DNA from: an uncultured Xanthobacteraceae bacterium
GTDB taxonomy: Bacteria; Pseudomonadota; Alphaproteobacteria; Rhizobiales; Xanthobacteraceae
Length of the DNA: 6,083 nucleotides
Assembly (NCBI GenBank): GCA_955652925.1
Contig: CATPCO010000133.1
Span: 1-6,083 of the forward strand
Direction: 5' to 3'
Under the pieces are notes generated by a model, which was not told where the DNA came from, ran no database searches, and saw only the letters and a list, made by a program, of their open reading frames with translations. Positions 1 to 5,205 of the stretch are shown here, one piece after another (within the stretch, counting starts at the first letter, position 1; every line of letters starts with the position of its first letter). The position numbers were made by a program, and so were the translations under genes.

Positions 1-19
1 CGCGCAAGCGCGCGATCCG

Positions 20-50
20 ACCTCTCCCTTCGGGCCCCTTTGGGAGAGGT
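20..50. repeat. GC-rich palindrome (ACCTCTCCC ... GGGAGAGGT)
   Basis: A perfect 9-base inverted repeat, ACCTCTCCC at 20-28 and GGGAGAGGT at 42-50, encloses a 13-base loop. From memory, palindromes of this ACCTCTCCC/GGGAGAGGT type recur between genes in Bradyrhizobium-like genomes, so a dispersed repeat is as likely as a terminator; no T-run follows on either strand. Confidence 0.5.
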
Positions 51-216
51 GCCGAACCCGCGGCGCCATCGTACCTTCACTTCACCGGAATGCGCTCTTG
101 AGCTCGCGACGCTTGCACAAACTCTGTCGGAGACAGGAACCGTCCGCCACGGCCGGCGTTACCATCGCACGGGACGGGCTCCATAGGACCCTCTGAGCTC
201 GTCGTCCCAGACTGAC

Positions 217-241
217 AACCCCGCTTCGGCGAGGTTTTTTT
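217..241 (+). terminator. Rho-independent terminator
   Basis: AACCCCGC (217-224) pairs with GCGAGGTT (229-236) around a TTCG tetraloop, eight positions with one C-A mismatch, and runs directly into seven T residues (235-241). This is a textbook intrinsic terminator for plus-strand transcription. No plus-strand gene is visible before it in the window, so it ends either a gene beyond the left edge or an untranslated RNA from the structured region just upstream. Confidence 0.85.
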
Positions 242-349
242 CCGGGCGCGCAGGATGTTACGCTGTTTGGGTTGTGCTGCGCATTTGCGCGCTTACATAA
301 CCGGCAGCGTCGCGTACCTCCCAGCCCCCTGCGATACGCGGCGCAAAGG

Positions 350-378
350 AGCCCCGGCAGCGTAAAGTGGCCGGGGCT
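350..378. repeat. Stable 9-bp hairpin
   Basis: AGCCCCGGC (350-358) and GCCGGGGCT (370-378) form a perfect 9-base-pair stem around an 11-base loop. Neither side is followed by a real T-run, so it is not a standard intrinsic terminator. It may be a dispersed palindrome or an RNA-stabilising element. Confidence 0.45.
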
Positions 379-582
379 TCGGATTCCAGATCGGCGATAT
401 GCGCCAGGGCCGCAGCAGTGCGGGCGCTCGCCATAAGATAAAATTAATATTATCGAATGATTTCAGCGCCGCCGTAAAATCCCGCCAACAACTTGCAGCA
501 ACAATAGCCGCGTTCCGGCCGAGCTTTGTGCGCGCGTATGTGCCCGGCGAAGCTCGTACAAAACGAGTAGGGCGCGAGCGGG

Positions 583-990
583 ATGCTTAGGTTTCTCAGC
601 GTATTTGCGATCGCAGCGAGTCTCTCAATTGCTCTGATGCCGAAAGCCCACGCCGGCTGGTGTGGCGGCGGGGCGAACTGCGGCTGCGGAGTGGTCGTGG
701 TCGCACAGCCCTGTGCGCCGGAAATGTATCTGGTCAACCAGGGACCCGTATTTTCCGGGCCCGGACACTATCTCCACCAATTGGCCGATTCGCCACCCTG
801 CTGCTACCCGAATGTCGGCTTCGTCTATAGCGGCTATCCCTATGGGGAATACGGCCCGGGTGGTTATCCCCGCGGCTCTTACAGCCCCTATGTCGGGTAT
901 CCCTACGCGGAACCTTACCCTGCCCTCGGTCGCTGGCCGCACGGGCGGCGACACCGCCATTACCATCGATCGGCTCGCGCCCGGCATTAG
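583..990 (+). CDS. Small exported Gly/Tyr/Pro-rich protein of unknown function
   Basis: This 135-residue protein begins with a clear Sec-type signal peptide: a positive N-end (MLR), a hydrophobic core over residues 4-19 and an A-H-A cleavage motif at about residues 22-24. The mature part has an early Gly/Cys patch (GWCGGGANCGCG), a well-formed segment around MYLVNQGPVFSGPGHY, a CC pair, then a Tyr/Gly/Pro-rich tract with YPYGEYGPGGYPRG-like repeats, and a very basic Arg/His tail. It therefore acts in the periplasm, envelope or outside the cell. I recall similar short hypothetical proteins in Bradyrhizobium relatives, with no known function. The start is the ATG at 583, because the signal peptide begins right there; the ribosome site is weak (purine-rich GAGCGGG directly before the ATG). 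An ACGAG/CTCGT mini-hairpin at 553-567 lies in the leader. The gene converges on rlmB, with REP-like palindromes between them. Confidence 0.72.
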   Translation: MLRFLSVFAIAASLSIALMPKAHAGWCGGGANCGCGVVVVAQPCAPEMYLVNQGPVFSGPGHYLHQLADSPPCCYPNVGFVYSGYPYGEYGPGGYPRGSYSPYVGYPYAEPYPALGRWPHGRRHRHYHRSARARH

Positions 991-1000
991 ATCCGGAGGC

Positions 1001-1074
1001 GTAGCCTGGGTTGAGCGGAAAGCGAAACCCAGGGCACTGCACTCCCGGGTTTCACTGCGTTCAACCCGGGCTAC
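1001..1074. repeat. Head-to-head pair of REP-like palindromes
   Basis: Two related elements lie in opposite orientation. The left one (1001-1034) starts GTAGCCTGGGTTGAGCG and ends GAAACCCAGGG; the right one (1044-1074) is the same on the minus strand, GTAGCCCGGGTTGAACG to GAAACCCGGG. Each is itself a palindrome (CCTGGGTT/AACCCAGG and CCCGGGTT/AACCCGGG, both perfect 8-mers), and the two arms also pair with each other across a 9-base spacer into one long hairpin. GTAGCCCGGGTT-GAGCG-type elements are familiar to me as dispersed repeats in Bradyrhizobium and Rhodopseudomonas. The pair lies between two convergent genes and may serve as a two-way transcription stop. The right arm overlaps the last codons of rlmB (see finding). 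Confidence 0.85.
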
Positions 1075-1841
1075 CTTCCGGTGCCTCCAACCAATCGCTT
1101 GCGTGCGATGTAAAGCGCCAGCGCCGCGGCATTGGAGACGTTGAGGCTTTTGATCCGGCCGGGAAGGTCGAGCCGCGCCAGGTAATCGCAGCTCGCGCGC
1201 GTGAGTTGGCGCAGCCCCTTGCCTTCGGCGCCCAGGATGAGTGCGAGCGGCGCACGCACGGCCGTGCCGGCCAAGTCGTCCCCCCCGCCGCTGTCGAGGC
1301 CGATGACGAGAAACCCGCGCTCGCGCAGCTGCTCGATCGCCCTTGCAAGGTTTGGCACCGTAATCAGCGATACATATTCGAGCGCGCCGGAGGCGGACTT
1401 CGCCAACACGCCGGAGGCCTGCGGGCTGTGGCGGGCAGTGGTGACAACGGCAGCGACGTCAAATGCGGCCGCCGTGCGTAAGATTGCTCCCACATTATGC
1501 GGGTCGGTAATCTGGTCGAGCACCAGCACCAAATCGCTCCGCTCAATCTCATCCAGCTCGGGCGAGGGGAGGGGATCGGCTTCCGCCAGGACACCATTGT
1601 GCACGGCGTCTGGCGAAAGACGGCGCGCGATCATTTCCGGGCGAACCGGCTCCAACTCTGCCCGCAGCGGCACGCCCTCCTGCGCAAGGCGGCGCGCTGC
1701 ATTCTCCGTCGCGAACAGCCGCCGGATGCGCCGTTGTGGATTTTCAAGCGCTGCCTTTACGGTGTGCCAACCGTAGAGAATGACGGTACCGTCATGTTTT
1801 GCCTGCGTCTGCCTGCTGCTCGATCTGTTCTTGCTGGGCAT
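1071..1841 (-). CDS. rlmB: 23S rRNA (guanosine-2'-O)-methyltransferase RlmB, SpoU/TrmH family
   Basis: RlmB-type enzymes use S-adenosylmethionine to methylate the 2'-O of a guanosine (G2251 in E. coli) in the peptidyl-transferase loop of 23S rRNA. The 256-residue length fits. After a polar N-terminal tail comes the L30e-like substrate-binding domain (about residues 20-95, with YGWHTVKAAL at 23-32), then the SPOUT knot domain with all three SpoU motifs: DPHNVGAILRTA at 113-124 (Asn116, Arg122), LILGAEGKGLR at 201-211 and LDLPGRIKSLNVSNAAALALY at about 224-244 (Ser232-Asn234). The ATG at 1839-1841 is used because it precedes the complete N-terminal domain; the ribosome site is weak. The TAG stop falls inside a REP-like repeat. 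A 57-base gap separates it from the vapC stop upstream on the same strand, so read-through from the toxin-antitoxin operon is possible. A TrmH-type tRNA specificity cannot be excluded by eye. Confidence 0.92.
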   Translation of the reverse strand: MPSKNRSSSRQTQAKHDGTVILYGWHTVKAALENPQRRIRRLFATENAARRLAQEGVPLRAELEPVRPEMIARRLSPDAVHNGVLAEADPLPSPELDEIERSDLVLVLDQITDPHNVGAILRTAAAFDVAAVVTTARHSPQASGVLAKSASGALEYVSLITVPNLARAIEQLRERGFLVIGLDSGGGDDLAGTAVRAPLALILGAEGKGLRQLTRASCDYLARLDLPGRIKSLNVSNAAALALYIARKRLVGGTGR

Positions 1842-1898
1842 GGAGATGTGCGCTGATCTCTCACGTCGGCCGCGCCCGATGTGCTGCCGATGGAGGCT

Positions 1899-2285
1899 TC
1901 AAGACGGGTAGATCGGGATTCCGAGACTGCGCGCGCCGGCGAGCAGCCTCTGGTCAAGGCTCGCGACTTCCACCTTCTGGCGTCGAGAGCGAAGAAACTC
2001 GATCGATGCGAGATGAAGTGCATCGAGCGTCCGGACGGCTACCGGGTAGGGCTCCAGCGCTCGCGCGAGCACCGGCGGAGCGAGCTCGATGAGCGCAACG
2101 CCGGCGATCAACGCGCGGGCTGCATCGCCATGACTGCGAGCGAGGCCGCGCACGTGAATGCGATTCCAGACCTCGTATTCCAAAAGCCGGCTTGATATCA
2201 GCGGCTGCCACCAGATCGTTTCCGGCAATGCGTGATCCTGGGTGAGCAGTTGCGCGAGTGCGACCGAGCCGTCGATGTAGATCAT
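1899..2285 (-). CDS. vapC: VapC-type PIN-domain ribonuclease toxin
   Basis: This is a 128-residue PIN-domain protein, the usual VapC size. The expected acidic residues are present: Asp5 in the opening MIYIDGSVAL strand, Glu38 (or Glu36) in SSRLLEYEVWNR, Asp88 in TLDALHLAS and Asp111 in SLDQRLLAGA. These would coordinate Mg2+/Mn2+ for RNA cleavage; VapC toxins of this kind generally cut tRNA or rRNA. The C-terminal GIPIYPS tail also fits. Its ATG overlaps the antitoxin stop by four bases (ATGA), so translation is coupled and toxin is made only behind antitoxin. The exact RNA target cannot be told from sequence. No catalytic residue is missing, so the toxin is probably active. Confidence 0.88.
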   Translation of the reverse strand: MIYIDGSVALAQLLTQDHALPETIWWQPLISSRLLEYEVWNRIHVRGLARSHGDAARALIAGVALIELAPPVLARALEPYPVAVRTLDALHLASIEFLRSRRQKVEVASLDQRLLAGARSLGIPIYPS

Positions 2286-2572
2286 TCATCCGCTCGATCG
2301 GACGCCAGATCTTTGAGGAGCTCCCGCACCGTCATCACGGGCTGCGCGGATGGCGGTCCGCGCGTTGTCAGCGTTGGCGGCGTTACCCAGCCCTCGCGAA
2401 CCGCCTCGGCCAAGAGCGTGTCGGAAAGAAACGCACTGCGCCCGGCCTGGGGTGGGCCAAGCTCGGCGACCACGCGGTCGCGGTCCGTGACCAGCACGAT
2501 TTCGCCAGCAGCTGCGATGCGAACATATTCGCTGAGCTTGTTTTTGAGCACTTTGAGGCCGATGGAACGCAT
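2282..2572 (-). CDS. vapB: Phd/YefM-like antitoxin partner of VapC
   Basis: This 96-residue protein starts with a typical Phd/YefM-fold DNA-binding segment (residues 1-40: IGLKVLKNKLSEYVR, then AAAGEIVLVTDRDRVVAELGPP), in which a short helix-strand unit dimerises and binds an operator. The middle (about 45-65) is a linker and helix; the C-terminal end, with a VRELLKDLA helix and acidic DRADE tail, is the likely toxin-wrapping part. It lies directly before vapC and shares the ATGA overlap. Known antitoxins of this type bind their own promoter, more tightly when complexed with toxin; repeated AGCTACTTG motifs just upstream of the start are the likely site. The ATG at 2570-2572 has only a weak ribosome site, but it is the start that preserves the full N-terminal fold. 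Confidence 0.85.
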   Translation of the reverse strand: MRSIGLKVLKNKLSEYVRIAAAGEIVLVTDRDRVVAELGPPQAGRSAFLSDTLLAEAVREGWVTPPTLTTRGPPSAQPVMTVRELLKDLASDRADE

Positions 2573-2580
2573 GTCCGAGG

Positions 2581-2607
2581 GTAGCTACTTGAAGCTACTT
2601 GGGTCAA
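2581..2607 (-). promoter_or_regulatory. Candidate vapBC promoter and operator
   Basis: Read on the minus strand, a TTGACC box (2602-2607) is followed by two copies of CAAGTAGCT spaced ten bases apart (plus-strand AGCTACTTG at 2583-2591 and 2593-2601). The proximal copy ends in the perfect palindrome GTAGCTAC (2581-2588), nine bases before the vapB ATG. TTGACC with CTACCC 17 bases downstream would suit an alphaproteobacterial sigma-70 promoter, and the repeats would then sit over the spacer, where a repressor should act. The -10 match is poor, so this is a proposal. Confidence 0.4.
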
Positions 2608-2658
2608 GCGACGGCCGGGGTTGCTGGGGCCAAAACACCGGGAAATTCGCTGCAAAGG

Positions 2659-2751
2659 CTGACCCCTGCGGCCAAGCGCATGCGGCTGTACCGAGACCGG
2701 CGGCGCAAAAGCTTCGTTGATGGCAGAAGCTGCAAACCAGAGTTTGACTGA
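2659..2751 (+). pseudogene. Possible scrap of a small basic-protein gene
   Basis: In this frame the peptide LTPAAKRMRLYRDRRRK is followed by unrelated residues and a TGA at 2749-2751. Small rhizobial hypothetical proteins often begin with an AAxRMRxYRxRRR segment and continue into an RCxxxELRETEIDALI-like part; here only the first part is seen and the continuation is missing. No start codon with a ribosome site precedes it. This is recognition from memory over about 17 residues and may be chance in GC-rich DNA. Confidence 0.25.
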
Positions 2752-2994
2752 TCCTGGCCCGATTCCTGGCCCGATCACGCTCGTGATGCTGCTGCGCTTC
2801 AACGGTATCGGCGCCAGCGCAGAAAACAGCGTCATCGGCCGATCAAACCCTGCAAACTTCGAAGATGTGAGTTACGATGAGTCGGTAAGTGCTGCGGCAC
2901 AGAAACGCCGAAATGGTCCTGTATGCAGCGCATCTCGATGGCGTTGCGAGGAGCCTGCAATCGAATGGATTCCCTTGCGCAAGAAGCTACTCTG

Positions 2995-4620
2995 ATGGCT
3001 GCACCGCCCTGTCAGGTTCTCATGGTCCACCCGCGGTTCACGGCGCCATCTTTTTGGAACTGCCGGGTCAGTTGCGAGCTATTCGGGGCGCGTTATCCAT
3101 CGCCTCCACTTGGCCTCATCACGGTGGCCGCGCTATTGCCGCCATCGTGGGAAGTGCGCTTGGTTGATCGAAATACTGACGATCTCACGCCCGCTGACCT
3201 GGATGCGGCTGACCTCATCATGACAGGGGGTATGATTTCTCAGCGAGCCGACACTCTCGCGATCATAAAGATGTGCAAGGCGCAGCGAAAACCCGTGGTC
3301 ATCGGTGGTCCCGATGTCAGTTCCAATCCGCACATTTTCGCGGAGGCGGATTTCCAGGTCCTCGGGGAAGCTGAAAGCGTTATCGAGGTGTTCGTCAAGG
3401 CCTGGACATCCGGCAAAAGACAGGGGGTATTCGAGGCTGACCGGTTCCAGGTCGATATGACACGAAGTCCAATTCCGCGCTTCGAGCTTCTCCAATTCGA
3501 TCACTACATCCAAATGGCGGTGCAATTTTCACGCGGATGTCCTTTCAATTGCGAATTTTGTGACATTATCGAGCTTTATGGCCGCGTGCCGCGAACCAAA
3601 ACAAGGCAGCAGATAGTGGCGGAGCTCGATGTCCTATATCAGCTCGGTTACCGCGGCCGCGTCTTCTTTGTCGATGACAACTTCGTGGGCAACAAGAAGG
3701 AGCTCCGGCGCTTACTGCCGGTCCTGATCGAATGGCAAAGGTTGCGAAAATATCCATTCGAGTTTTTAACTCAGGCTTCAATCAATCTTGCCGACGATTC
3801 TCAGTTGCTCGAAACGATGCGGAAAGCCAATTTCTTTGCGGTCTTCATCGGTATCGAGAGCCCGGATACCGATACGTTGATCTCGATGCAAAAGAAGCAG
3901 AACACCCGGCGCAATCTCGCGACAAGCATCAATCGGATTCATGCGGCGGGGATTTTTGTAATGGCAGGTTTTATCATCGGGTTCGACAGCGAGAACGGAA
4001 GCGTCGCCGACAGCATTATCGAGTGCATCGAGGCGACCTCAATTCCGGTCTGCCTGGTCGGTCTCCTCTACGCTCTGGCAAATACGCAGCTGAGCCGCCG
4101 GTTGCAACGCGAAGGTCGGCTCTATCCGGATCCGGACTTCACGCTGACGGCAGACGTCATAGGTGACCAATGCAGTGCCGGGCTCAACTTCAAGACCGCG
4201 CGACCGCGCCGCGACATCTTGGATGATTACGACCGCATTCTCGAGACCATTTACCGGCCAGCTGAATATTTTGTGCGAGTGCGCAAGGTTGGTCGTATTC
4301 TCAACCGTCCAAAGCTTGGCGCAGTACCGCTGCTGCGCAGGATCTTTCGCGAGCTGCCGGCATTTGCGCGGCTTGCCTGGTCGTCGACCAGGCATCCTGA
4401 CTTGCGAAAACACTTCTGGCGCACGATCCTTGACTGTGCCATCCACAATCCCCGCTCGCTCCCTTCTGTTTGCATGATGATCGCCCTTTATTTGCATTTC
4501 GGACCGTTCAGCCAATATGTCAGGCAAATTGTGCGGCATGACATTGCGCTCATAGACCGCGGTGAATGGACGGAATCACAGTGGATCGCTGGCTCGCAGC
4601 CTGTGCTCGTGCCGGCTTGA
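2995..4620 (+). CDS. B12-binding-domain radical SAM protein, HpnP-like with DUF4070-type C-terminus
   Basis: The enzyme would cleave S-adenosylmethionine at a [4Fe-4S] cluster to start radical chemistry. Counted from the ATG at 2995 (541 residues), about 7-135 form a cobalamin-binding-like Rossmann domain (QVLMVHPRF, PPLGLITVAALLP, WEVRLVDRN, VVIGGPDVSS); the DxHxxG B12-ligand motif is not seen, as is usual in this group. The radical SAM core follows, with RGCPFNCEFCD carrying Cys182, Cys186 and Cys189, then VFFVDDNFVGNKKE and FIGIESPD. The rest, to about 516, matches the DUF4070-type extension. Architecture and motifs resemble the hopanoid C-2 methylase HpnP, but the N-terminal region differs and no hopanoid genes are nearby, so the substrate is unknown. 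The start is uncertain: ATG 2995 has AAGAAG at 8 bases; ATG 2965, ten residues longer, has GAGGAG at 11 bases. An integrase stub follows directly, which suggests acquisition by transfer. Confidence 0.87.
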   Translation: MAAPPCQVLMVHPRFTAPSFWNCRVSCELFGARYPSPPLGLITVAALLPPSWEVRLVDRNTDDLTPADLDAADLIMTGGMISQRADTLAIIKMCKAQRKPVVIGGPDVSSNPHIFAEADFQVLGEAESVIEVFVKAWTSGKRQGVFEADRFQVDMTRSPIPRFELLQFDHYIQMAVQFSRGCPFNCEFCDIIELYGRVPRTKTRQQIVAELDVLYQLGYRGRVFFVDDNFVGNKKELRRLLPVLIEWQRLRKYPFEFLTQASINLADDSQLLETMRKANFFAVFIGIESPDTDTLISMQKKQNTRRNLATSINRIHAAGIFVMAGFIIGFDSENGSVADSIIECIEATSIPVCLVGLLYALANTQLSRRLQREGRLYPDPDFTLTADVIGDQCSAGLNFKTARPRRDILDDYDRILETIYRPAEYFVRVRKVGRILNRPKLGAVPLLRRIFRELPAFARLAWSSTRHPDLRKHFWRTILDCAIHNPRSLPSVCMMIALYLHFGPFSQYVRQIVRHDIALIDRGEWTESQWIAGSQPVLVPA

Positions 4621-4632
4621 GACCTTGGCTCC

Positions 4633-4833
4633 ATTAAGGGAAGGGCGCTCTCCGGCCACAAGACGGACCGTGCCTACGGAGGCTATGCCAAGCGCACTAT
4701 GGAGCGGGCCTTGGCCGCGACCCGCAAGCGGCATGCCCACTTGCTGGCGAACGCCGAGGGAACAAGATTTCAGAATGAAGGGCGGAAACCGTTTCAGAAT
4801 GAAGGAACCGGTGATGACCAAGTCATTGCCTAA
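4633..4833 (+). pseudogene. C-terminal remnant of a tyrosine recombinase/integrase
   Basis: Starting just after the radical SAM stop, and in the same frame, an open stretch of about 66 codons runs to TAA 4831-4833. It encodes LSGHKTDRAYGGYAKRT and then ERALAATRKRHAHLLANAEGT and a tail with FQNEG twice. GHKT with a Tyr nine residues after the His is the box II layout of tyrosine recombinases (the LGHxxxxxTxxY pattern), so His (codon 4657) and the nucleophile Tyr (codon 4684) are both kept. The Arg-Lys-HxxR part and the whole N-terminal half are absent, and no start codon with a ribosome site precedes it, so it is a dead fragment. Bradyrhizobium-type integrases commonly end in such FQNE tails, as I recall. 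It ends 31 bases before tRNA-Tyr and overlaps that gene's promoter. Confidence 0.68.
4768..4805 (+). repeat. 14-bp direct repeat, 24-bp period
   Basis: TTTCAGAATGAAGG occurs exactly at 4768-4781 and again at 4792-4805. In the integrase-remnant frame both copies encode FQNEG, so this is most simply a repeated peptide tail of the former recombinase rather than a binding-site array. Confidence 0.85.
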
Positions 4834-4854
4834 CGCCTTGAGGGTGTTTAACTA
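4826..4854 (+). promoter_or_regulatory. tRNA-Tyr promoter (sigma-70 type)
   Basis: TTGCCT (4826-4831) and TAACTA (4849-4854) are separated by exactly 17 bases, and the tRNA begins 11 bases after the -10 box, giving a start of transcription only a few bases before the mature 5' end. The -35 box touches the TAA stop of the integrase remnant. The promoter probably drives the tRNA cluster and may extend into secE-nusG. Confidence 0.6.
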
Positions 4855-4864
4855 CCGGCGATCC

Positions 4865-4950
4865 GGGGGAGTGACCCGAGCGGCAAAGGGGGCGGACTGT
4901 AAATCCGCTGGCTTACGCCTTCGTAGGTTCGAGTCCTACCTCCCCCACCA
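4865..4950 (+). tRNA. tRNA-Tyr (anticodon GTA)
   Basis: The acceptor stem GGGGGAG (4865-4871) pairs perfectly with CTCCCCC (4940-4946). The anticodon arm GCGGA-CTGTAAA-TCCGC puts GTA at 4899-4901. The T arm is GTAGG-TTCGAGT-CCTAC, and the long class II variable arm expected for bacterial tRNA-Tyr is present. The discriminator is A and CCA (4948-4950) is encoded. It is the first member of a three-tRNA cluster leading into secE-nusG. Confidence 0.97.
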
Positions 4951-4961
4951 AGCGCACGGCA

Positions 4962-5018
4962 GAGGACGGATGACGACAGAGGACAGATAGCGCGCGCTGA
5001 CATCCGTCTTCCGTCCTC
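4962..5018 (+). repeat. Imperfect inverted repeat between tRNA-Tyr and tRNA-Gly
   Basis: GAGGACGGATGACG (4962-4975) is complementary to CGTCTTCCGTCCTC (5005-5018) at 13 of 14 positions, with a 29-base loop. CAGAGGAC is also repeated directly at 4960-4967 and 4977-4984. The stem is followed by a weak TTATTT, so it could attenuate transcription or mark RNA processing between the two tRNAs. Confidence 0.6.
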
Positions 5019-5030
5019 CGTTATTTCAAA

Positions 5031-5104
5031 GCGGGTGTAGCTCAATGGTAGAGCAACAGCCTTCCAAGCTGATGACGAGGGTTCGATTCCCTTCACCCGC
5101 TCCA
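5031..5104 (+). tRNA. tRNA-Gly (anticodon TCC)
   Basis: GCGGGTG (5031-5037) pairs with CACCCGC (5094-5100); discriminator T and encoded CCA (5102-5104). The D arm carries GTAGCTCAATGGTAGAGC, the anticodon loop CTTCCAA places TCC at 5063-5065, and the T arm reads GAGGG-TTCGATT-CCCTT. It lies 80 bases after tRNA-Tyr with no clear promoter of its own, which suggests a joint transcript. Confidence 0.97.
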
Positions 5105-5106
5105 AT

Positions 5107-5149
5107 ACGACTCTGGTCATCTGGCCTCTGCCCCCTGTGACCTCTGCCC
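5107..5149 (+). repeat. Degenerate CTCTG-rich repeat after tRNA-Gly
   Basis: CCTCTGCCC occurs at 5125-5133 and 5141-5149 (16-base period), within a longer stretch of CTCTG/CTG(T/G) units. On the minus strand it reads as CAGAGG-GATGAC-like units, the same theme as the AGAGGACGGATGAC element before tRNA-Gly, so related degenerate repeats flank the tRNA in opposite orientation. Its role is unknown. Confidence 0.45.
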
Positions 5150-5205
5150 TTGCAAACCCGGCTCCCTTGATGCATCTACAGTGCGCGGCGGGCCCCTCGG
5201 CGCCG

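Larger units (their letters stand above)
1..582. other. Long intergenic region without a credible gene
   Basis: No reading frame in this 582-base stretch looks protein-like. It holds a GC-rich hairpin near the left edge, a second hairpin at about 171-208 (GGGAC-GGGCTC pairing with GAGCTC...GTCCC around a 13-base loop), a small hairpin at 124-136 (CTGTC/GACAG), a clear intrinsic terminator near 217-241 and a further hairpin at 350-378. At about 435-480 base composition turns abruptly AT-rich, which suits a promoter area for the gene starting at 583, but I cannot fit a convincing -35/-10 pair. The first 240 bases may be the 3' untranslated end of a gene outside the window, or a small structured RNA; nothing matches an RNA family I can recognise. 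Confidence 0.6.
2573..2964. other. Intergenic region between divergent vapBC and the radical SAM gene
   Basis: About 390 bases lie between the divergent starts without a convincing intact gene. The vapB side holds the repeated AGCTACTTG motifs. In the middle is a short scrap with a basic MRLYRDRRRK-like peptide (2659-2751). At 2753-2775 the 11-mer CCTGGCCCGAT occurs twice with a 12-base period. I cannot identify a clear promoter for the downstream radical SAM gene. The frame that is open across 2720-2995 has unremarkable composition and no family resemblance. Confidence 0.5.

Noticed and set aside
399..590. 63-codon open frame just before the exported-protein gene
   Set aside because: It crosses the AT-rich presumed promoter area and overlaps the start of the better-supported gene; composition is not protein-like.
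1201..1776. Long plus-strand open frame across rlmB
   Set aside because: It is antisense to a complete rlmB with all SpoU motifs; long antisense frames are expected in GC-rich coding DNA.
2753..2775. Two-copy CCTGGCCCGAT tandem repeat as an operator for the radical SAM gene
   Set aside because: It lies more than 200 bases upstream, without a recognisable promoter beside it; a simple duplication is sufficient.
2720..2995. Open frame of about 91 codons (ATG 2720) whose TGA overlaps the ATG at 2995 as TGATG
   Set aside because: The overlap looks like translational coupling, but the protein has no recognisable motif, includes the GPIPGPI product of a 12-base tandem repeat, and has no good ribosome site. 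I treat it as chance.
4768..4805. The 14-bp direct repeat as a start of a CRISPR array or an iteron site
   Set aside because: There are only two copies with a 10-base gap, and both fall in frame within the integrase tail as FQNEG.
4865..4950. tRNA-Tyr as the attachment site of the island
   Set aside because: Elements normally insert at the tRNA 3' end and leave a direct repeat. The stub is on the 5' side, and I find no second copy of the tRNA 3' end in the window.
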